64,000 nt of DNA from Methylosinus sp. C49 (lineage in GTDB: Bacteria; Pseudomonadota; Alphaproteobacteria; Rhizobiales; Beijerinckiaceae), in assembly GCF_009936375.1 (NCBI RefSeq), contig NZ_AP022332.1:372001-436000 (forward strand), read 5' to 3'. Numbering within the stretch: position 1 is the first letter of the stretch; each line of letters begins with the position of its first letter. The position numbers and the translations under genes are program-made. Shown piece after piece: positions 59,160-64,000 of the stretch. A model generated the notes under the pieces. It made no database searches. It was not told the origin of the DNA and saw only the letters and a program-made list of their open reading frames with translations.

Positions 59160-61361
59160 TTAAAATTCGACCCGGATCGCTCCCATGATATTGCGAGGCT
59201 GCGCGGGATTGATACTATTCGCGCCTCCCGCGGCCGCGTAATATCTCACATCCGTAATATTATCCGCGTTGATCTGGAAGCTGATCTTCTTTCCTTCGAA
59301 TTCGAACGCATAGCGCGCCATTAGATTGGCGATCGTATATCCGGGCAGCATCAGCGTATTCGCCGTGTCGGCCCAGACGGCGCCAGAGGAGACGAGGCCG
59401 GCGCCGAAGCTCAGCCCGGGAACGAGCGTCCATCGCGGCTCATACACCGCCCACACGCCGCCGGCGAATTTCGGGACGCCGTAGAGCCGGTGACCGACGT
59501 TGCCGCTATTGTCTTTTAGAATGTTGGAGTCGATGTAGGCGATATTGGCGATGAGCTTCAGCTCGTCGAGCAATTGTCCGCTGACATCGGCCTCCCATCC
59601 ACGATTGCGCACGGCGCCGGTCAGCACACGATAGCCGAGGGCCGCGCGCGCCGGATCCGGATCCGGGGTCGCGACATTGGTTTTGGTGATGTCGAACCAG
59701 GAAACCGTCGTCGTCAATCGACCCTCGAAGAGCTCCGTCTTGACGCCGGCCTCCCATTGCGATCCCTCCGACGCCTTCAAAGCCGGTTGGTTCGGGCCAG
59801 AAGAACTAGGGCCGCCCGTTGTCGACGGAGGACTGAAATTCTCGACATAATTTCCATAGAGACTCAATTCCGGAATCGGTCGCCACAGCAATCCGACGCG
59901 CGGCTTGATCGCCTGTTGGCGCACTTCGATTTCCGCGATCGCGGGGGTCGGCGAGAAAGTGTCCGTATGGTCCTTCGCATGAGCGTTGTCGTAGCGGAAC
60001 CCGGCGAGAAGATGGAAGCCGAAAGGCAGTTCCGCCTGATCCTGGACATAAAGCCCGTAGTAGTCTTGTTCGGCGCGGAGATTGGACACAGAGCTCGCGA
60101 AGTCGAGCAGATAACCCAAGCTTCCAGTGTGGACCGGATTGAAGAGATCGATGGACGGCACGCCGGTCGACTGCGAACGGCGCTGCGTGGTCACGAGATC
60201 CGCGTAATAGTCGCCGCCGACGAGCAGCTCGTGCTCGACGCCGAACGTATCGAATTTTCCGGTCAGGTCGATATTGGTGAAATAATACTGTCCCTGTAAC
60301 ACGAAGCGGTTGACGGAGCGCGCTATCGGGCACGAGATCCATGTGCATTGCGACTGGGTGACGCCATTCACGACCACCGTGCCCGGGGCCGCCGCGTCAC
60401 GAAAATCCGCATCGAAGCGATGGGTGATCTTCCAATTCGCGTCGAAGGAATGAGACCAATCGAAGCCGACACGAACGTCGTAATGCGTATCCTCCTCGCT
60501 GTTGGGCTCGCCATAGCTCCGAGAGATGAGCGCAGAATATGGGGAGCCCCAAAATTTCGGAAAACCGAAATAGATCGGGTCCTTGCTGTGGAAATATTGC
60601 AAATAGAGATTGGCTTGCGTATCGGCGTTCGGCTCGAAATGCAGTCGCGGCGCCAGAAATACATGTTCGACATCGGCGAAGTCCCGAAATCCGCTCGAAT
60701 TTTGATAGGCGGCGTCGAAACGATAGAGCAGCCGCTTGTCGTCCGTGACAGGCCCCGTCATATTCAATGCGGTGCGATAGAAGTCGAACGACCCGAATTG
60801 CTGCTGGATCGCATAGGATGGAATCTCGGAAGGCCGCTTGGTCGCGAGATTGATGAGCCCGCCAGGCTCCAATCGTCCGAACAGCACAGAGGCTGGTCCC
60901 TTCAGCACTTCGATCCGATCGAGATCGACCGTGTCCCGCGAGCCCGGAGTCGTGCGATTGTCGACCCTTACGCCGTCGAGGTAATATTTGTAAGTTTCAA
61001 AGCCGCGGATCGAAAAGCCGGCCTGCAAGCCGCCGACCGGAATCATATAGACGCCGCTGACATTTTGCAGCGCCTTGTCGATGATGACGACCTGCTGATC
61101 CTGCAATATCTGCTGCGGCACGACCTGCACGCTGACCGGCGTCTGCATGATCGGCGAATCGGTCTTGGTCGCGGTCGATGTATTCCAAGTCTTATAGGCG
61201 GCCTTGTCCTGGCGGTCGCCCGGGACCGGTCGCTGCGCAGGGCCAGAAATCTGCGAGGCGCCGATGTCGATGGAGGGCAGCGCTTCCTGCCCGAGAGCCG
61301 GGACGCAGGATAGAAGAAGCAGTGGCGCGCCGACGACGCGCTTGAACTTAGAGCGAAGCAT
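59160..61361 (-). CDS. TonB-dependent siderophore-type receptor (module copy 2)
   Basis: The 733-residue protein from ATG 61361 shows a signal peptide (LLLLSCVPALG/QEA), the N-terminal LPSIDIGASQ that matches the copy 1 phrase LPSIEIGAS, the plug (MQTPVSVQVVPQQILQDQQV, LFGRLEPGGLINLATKRPSE) and a barrel ending NIMGAIRVEF. It is a clear paralogue of the copy 1 receptor, with diverged outer loops, so it may take a different chelate. The frame upstream of 61361 is not conserved. Confidence 0.92.
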   Translation of the reverse strand: MLRSKFKRVVGAPLLLLSCVPALGQEALPSIDIGASQISGPAQRPVPGDRQDKAAYKTWNTSTATKTDSPIMQTPVSVQVVPQQILQDQQVVIIDKALQNVSGVYMIPVGGLQAGFSIRGFETYKYYLDGVRVDNRTTPGSRDTVDLDRIEVLKGPASVLFGRLEPGGLINLATKRPSEIPSYAIQQQFGSFDFYRTALNMTGPVTDDKRLLYRFDAAYQNSSGFRDFADVEHVFLAPRLHFEPNADTQANLYLQYFHSKDPIYFGFPKFWGSPYSALISRSYGEPNSEEDTHYDVRVGFDWSHSFDANWKITHRFDADFRDAAAPGTVVVNGVTQSQCTWISCPIARSVNRFVLQGQYYFTNIDLTGKFDTFGVEHELLVGGDYYADLVTTQRRSQSTGVPSIDLFNPVHTGSLGYLLDFASSVSNLRAEQDYYGLYVQDQAELPFGFHLLAGFRYDNAHAKDHTDTFSPTPAIAEIEVRQQAIKPRVGLLWRPIPELSLYGNYVENFSPPSTTGGPSSSGPNQPALKASEGSQWEAGVKTELFEGRLTTTVSWFDITKTNVATPDPDPARAALGYRVLTGAVRNRGWEADVSGQLLDELKLIANIAYIDSNILKDNSGNVGHRLYGVPKFAGGVWAVYEPRWTLVPGLSFGAGLVSSGAVWADTANTLMLPGYTIANLMARYAFEFEGKKISFQINADNITDVRYYAAAGGANSINPAQPRNIMGAIRVEF

Positions 61362-61431
61362 GATGGGTCTCCTGGCGCGGTCAGCGCGCGAACGGGAATG
61401 AGATCGGCCTCGACGGCCGGTTTCTTCACGA

Positions 61432-61803
61432 TCAGGAGAGAACGGGGGATGCGCGGGCGGAAAATCCGCGGGCCACGCTGATATTGTCGGGCAGCCTCCG
61501 ATCAGGCCACTCTGGTGGTCCGCCCAGGCCCGCATTCGGCCATTCAGTCGCTGCCAACAGCGCGGCGAGAGCAAAGAAATCTCCCCCGCAATGTCCAACG
61601 GATATGCATAGAATGCAGCAATCGACGCCCTTCTGGGACGGCGCTCCGGGGAAATCGCCTTTCGAGACGTCGGAAACAACGCAGAGCCCGTGTAGCGCCG
61701 CGGAAGCCTCCGACCGCTGCGCTCCCCCTTGCTGGGGCCAAAGCGCGGTCAGCAAGAAGCCCAGTGAGAGCAGCAGGCTGAGAATCGATCTTTCGCGCCG
61801 CAA
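61432..61803 (-). CDS. DUF2946-like small secreted Cys-rich protein (module copy 2)
   Basis: The 123-residue protein starts on TTG at 61803, eight bases after AGGAG. It has a signal peptide (LSLLLSLGFLLTALWPQQGG), a central HGLCVVSD and the cluster DCCILCISVGHCGG, followed by a basic, Pro-rich end. The DUF2946 pattern (signal, histidine/cysteine centre, short tail) is clearer here than in copy 1. It lies 70 bases before the TonB receptor on the same strand. Metal binding by the CxxC-type cluster is plausible but not shown. Confidence 0.6.
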   Translation of the reverse strand: MRRERSILSLLLSLGFLLTALWPQQGGAQRSEASAALHGLCVVSDVSKGDFPGAPSQKGVDCCILCISVGHCGGDFFALAALLAATEWPNAGLGGPPEWPDRRLPDNISVARGFSARASPVLS

Positions 61804-61996
61804 CCGAATGGCTCCTGATGCCGAACCGCCGAACGTCGAGAGCGGCCGCTCACTCTCTTACGAAGGTATGGTTACGTGAGGGCAACACGGCTTTTCCGCA
61901 GGGCAATAGGCCGAAGCTGTTGCAGAATTGCCACTTTTCCTGCTTCACTGCCGCTCGTTCCGAGCAGAGCGGCGCATAGTCGGGGCCAGGACAGAG

Positions 61997-62668
61997 ATGC
62001 GGATACTCATAATCGAGGACGAGCGCGAGCTCGCTTTCCTGCTGACGGAACGAATGCGAGCCGCCGGCTTCGTCATCGATCGGGTCGCGACGGCGACCGC
62101 CGCACTGGACGCAATCCGCGCGTATGACTATCCGATCGTCCTGCTCGACCGCCGGCTGCCGGACGCGGACGGCATATCGATCATCCCAGAAATTCGGCGA
62201 ATGCGCTCCGCCACACGCATTTTGGTCGTTTCCGCGCTCCGCGACATAGACGACCGGGTGGAAGGGTTGGACGCCGGCGCCGATGATTATCTGACCAAGC
62301 CTTTCGACACCAACGAATTGCTGGCGCGTGTAAGGGCCAATCTTCGGCGCCCGGGCAACGCCGCGCTGCCTCCGGTCGTCGTGGGCGACCTTACCTTCGA
62401 CGTGAATACGCGGGAGGCGAACATCGCCGGTCGTCCGCTGCTGCTGTTCAAGCGCGAGGCTCTTATGCTCGAATCGCTCATGCGACGCGCGGGCCGCGTG
62501 GTGACGCACGCGACCCTGATCGACGAACTCTACGGATTCGACGAAACAGCGCAACTGAATGCGCTGAAAACGCTCGCCTCCCGGTTGAGGCGACGGCTGG
62601 AGTCCTGCGACGCAAAAGCCGATGTGCGAAGCGTTCGTGGCGTTGGCTATCTTATCCGAGCAATTTGA
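61997..62668 (+). CDS. OmpR-family response regulator (module copy 2)
   Basis: The 223-residue regulator (ATG 61997) has a receiver with IEDER, Asp51 in LLDRRLPDADG, the LTKPFDTNEL Lys motif, and a winged-helix end with LKTLASRLRRRLESCDA and VRGVGYLI. Strong parallels to copy 1 (FVIDRV, GLDAGADDYLTKPF) make it a paralogue. It is divergent from the DUF2946-like gene and is followed two bases later by the kinase gene. Confidence 0.95.
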   Translation: MRILIIEDERELAFLLTERMRAAGFVIDRVATATAALDAIRAYDYPIVLLDRRLPDADGISIIPEIRRMRSATRILVVSALRDIDDRVEGLDAGADDYLTKPFDTNELLARVRANLRRPGNAALPPVVVGDLTFDVNTREANIAGRPLLLFKREALMLESLMRRAGRVVTHATLIDELYGFDETAQLNALKTLASRLRRRLESCDAKADVRSVRGVGYLIRAI

Positions 62669-62670
62669 CG

Positions 62671-64000
62671 ATGCGCCCGCTCCGCTCGCTGTCGAGCCGC
62701 CTCATCGTCTACTGGATCGCCGGCTCGCTGGTGACATTCTTCGCGCTGCCGCCGATTCTCAATCTCGCTATGTCGGCTCTCTCCTTGTTCGAGCCGGAGA
62801 CCAATCTCGAATCCTGGACGACCCGGCGCGCTCGGACACTCGTCGCGGGCGCGTTGCGCAAGGACGAGGTGGGCGCGAAATTCATCGCGATGACGGACGA
62901 TCTGCGCATCTATGCCGCCGCCAACCCGGCGTTTCGCTACGCTGCGTTGGAAATCGGCTCGAATGCGCCATTGCGCGGATCGTCCCTCGAGCTCACCCCT
63001 TATTTCCAGACGCTCCATGGCCTCGACCTACATGCAGCCGCCTTTCATCTCGAAGGCGACCCGAATCCCGATGCGCGAGGCCTCGAGCGGACGATGAACA
63101 CCCCGGTCGGGCGTGCAAAAATCATCGTCTACGGATCGAAATTCCATTGGGATGACGTATTCTACCAGATATATTCGTCCTTCACTGCGGTCGGCTTGAT
63201 GAGCTATGGCTTACTCGCCAGCGTCGTCGCGCTCATTGCGTTCGCCGTCGTAAGAGAGGCCCTCGCTCCACTGCGAGCGGTAGCCGCCAAAGTTTCGCAA
63301 ATCGACGTGAATTCATTGCGTCAGCACATCCCGACGGACAGGCTTCCGGCGGAGCTCTCTCCCTTCATCGACGCGGTCAACACGGCGCTTCGGCGCGTGG
63401 ATGACGGGGTCGCGAGGCAAAAGCGCTTCACAGCCAATTCCGCTCATGAATTGCGAACGCCCATTACCGTGCTCACCGCTCGCGTCGAAAAGCTCGAGAC
63501 GACGCCGCTGAAGCTCGATATCCAACGCGACGTGCGTCGCATCCGCACGATCGTGGAGCAATTGCTGGTTCTCGCGCAAATTTCAGAAAAAGGCGTGACA
63601 GCCGCCTCCGCGCCGAACACGATCGACCTCGTCGAAGCCTTGATCGCGATCGTCGCCGATCTCGCGCCTGTCGCGCTCGACAACCACCGATATCTCGAGC
63701 TCGAGGCCCCATCCGAGCCGATTTATATTCCGGCCTATCGCTGGGCGATCGAAAGCGTCGTCATCAACTTGATCGAAAATGCCCTTCGTGCGGAGCCGGA
63801 CAATGGCGTCGTTCTCGTGCGAGCGACAGCTGGCGCCGTGATCGAGGTGATCGACCACGGCCCGGGAATTGCGCCGCCCGAGCGCGGAATGGTTTTCGAG
63901 CCGTTCTGGCGTGGCGGCGATGATACGCCGGGAACCGGCCTCGGCTTGTCGATCGTGCGTGAGCTCGTCGAAAAAATGCAAGGGTCGATCGCGGTCGACG
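62671..64000 (+). CDS. Sensor histidine kinase (module copy 2, cut by window edge)
   Basis: The first 443 residues are present. Two membrane helices (about 12-35 and 172-195) flank a periplasmic domain of about 135 residues. The linker before the H box (AVVREALAPLRAVAAKVSQI) resembles HAMP. The H box is FTANSAHELRTPITVL (His259), followed by VVINLIENALRAEPDNG, VIDHGPGIAPPE and GTGLGLSIVRELVE. The sensor domain differs from copy 1 in sequence, so the signal may differ. The gene continues beyond 64000. Confidence 0.92.
   Translation, partial: MRPLRSLSSRLIVYWIAGSLVTFFALPPILNLAMSALSLFEPETNLESWTTRRARTLVAGALRKDEVGAKFIAMTDDLRIYAAANPAFRYAALEIGSNAPLRGSSLELTPYFQTLHGLDLHAAAFHLEGDPNPDARGLERTMNTPVGRAKIIVYGSKFHWDDVFYQIYSSFTAVGLMSYGLLASVVALIAFAVVREALAPLRAVAAKVSQIDVNSLRQHIPTDRLPAELSPFIDAVNTALRRVDDGVARQKRFTANSAHELRTPITVLTARVEKLETTPLKLDIQRDVRRIRTIVEQLLVLAQISEKGVTAASAPNTIDLVEALIAIVADLAPVALDNHRYLELEAPSEPIYIPAYRWAIESVVINLIENALRAEPDNGVVLVRATAGAVIEVIDHGPGIAPPERGMVFEPFWRGGDDTPGTGLGLSIVRELVEKMQGSIAVD

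Overview
The window is high-GC chromosomal DNA from an alphaproteobacterium, most likely of the order Hyphomicrobiales (Rhizobiales). Supporting signs are the DUF6456 and DnaA-domain protein pair, the elongator tRNA-Met with CAU anticodon, an infC that starts on ATT, PAS_5 and DUF2239 proteins, and the secE-nusG-rplKAJL-rpoBC order. The overall flavour resembles Methylocystaceae (Methylosinus/Methylocystis), but no methane-oxidation gene is present to prove that, so the family assignment is inference.

Positions 1-39 kb are mostly housekeeping. They hold an ABC exporter end, a DnaA-like HTH gene, yidD, tRNA-Met with an integrase remnant behind it, thrS, a nitroreductase, rpsU, a TPR lipoprotein, a terC homologue, a DUF2975/XRE pair, dapF-mtaB, a sugar dehydrogenase, DUF2239, infC, rpoC-rpoB-rplL-rplJ, rplA-rplK, nusG-secE and rsmA-pdxA. 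The ribosomal/RNA polymerase cluster runs on the minus strand and is interrupted by a PAS-domain gene on the opposite strand between rplA and rplJ. Short palindromic repeats (stem CCCTCTCCC/GGGAGAGGG) sit in several gaps. The toxin-antitoxin, integrase, ParE-like and ABC-ATPase pieces at 3.9-4.6, 16.7-17.1 and 37.8-38.0 kb are decayed accessory genes. A 5'-truncated IS630-type transposase (39.2-39.96 kb) marks the border to the accessory region.

Positions 40.0-49.3 kb form the most interesting locus: two divergent operons. Leftward are an orphan NifD-like nitrogenase component 1 protein, a TonB-dependent receptor, a radical SAM protein and a periplasmic binding protein. Rightward are a FecCD-type permease, its ATPase and a TonB-type energy transducer. 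Together they make a complete outer-to-inner membrane uptake route for a chelated metal or cofactor, with two redox/radical enzymes built in. The NifD-like protein keeps part of the P-cluster cysteine pattern but lacks both nitrogenase cofactor ligands, and there is no NifH or NifK partner in the window.

Positions 51.0-64.0 kb hold two mirror-image copies of one module: sensor kinase, response regulator, DUF2946-like small Cys-rich secreted protein, TonB receptor and PepSY membrane protein. Copy 1 is 50981-57312. Copy 2 is inverted at 57948 to the window end, where its kinase is cut off. The copies are diverged paralogues around a 635-base gap. Both look like TonB-linked metal-chelate uptake systems under two-component control. 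The NifD-like locus has no PepSY reductase, which suggests that the NifD-like or radical SAM protein could take over the redox release step there (inference).
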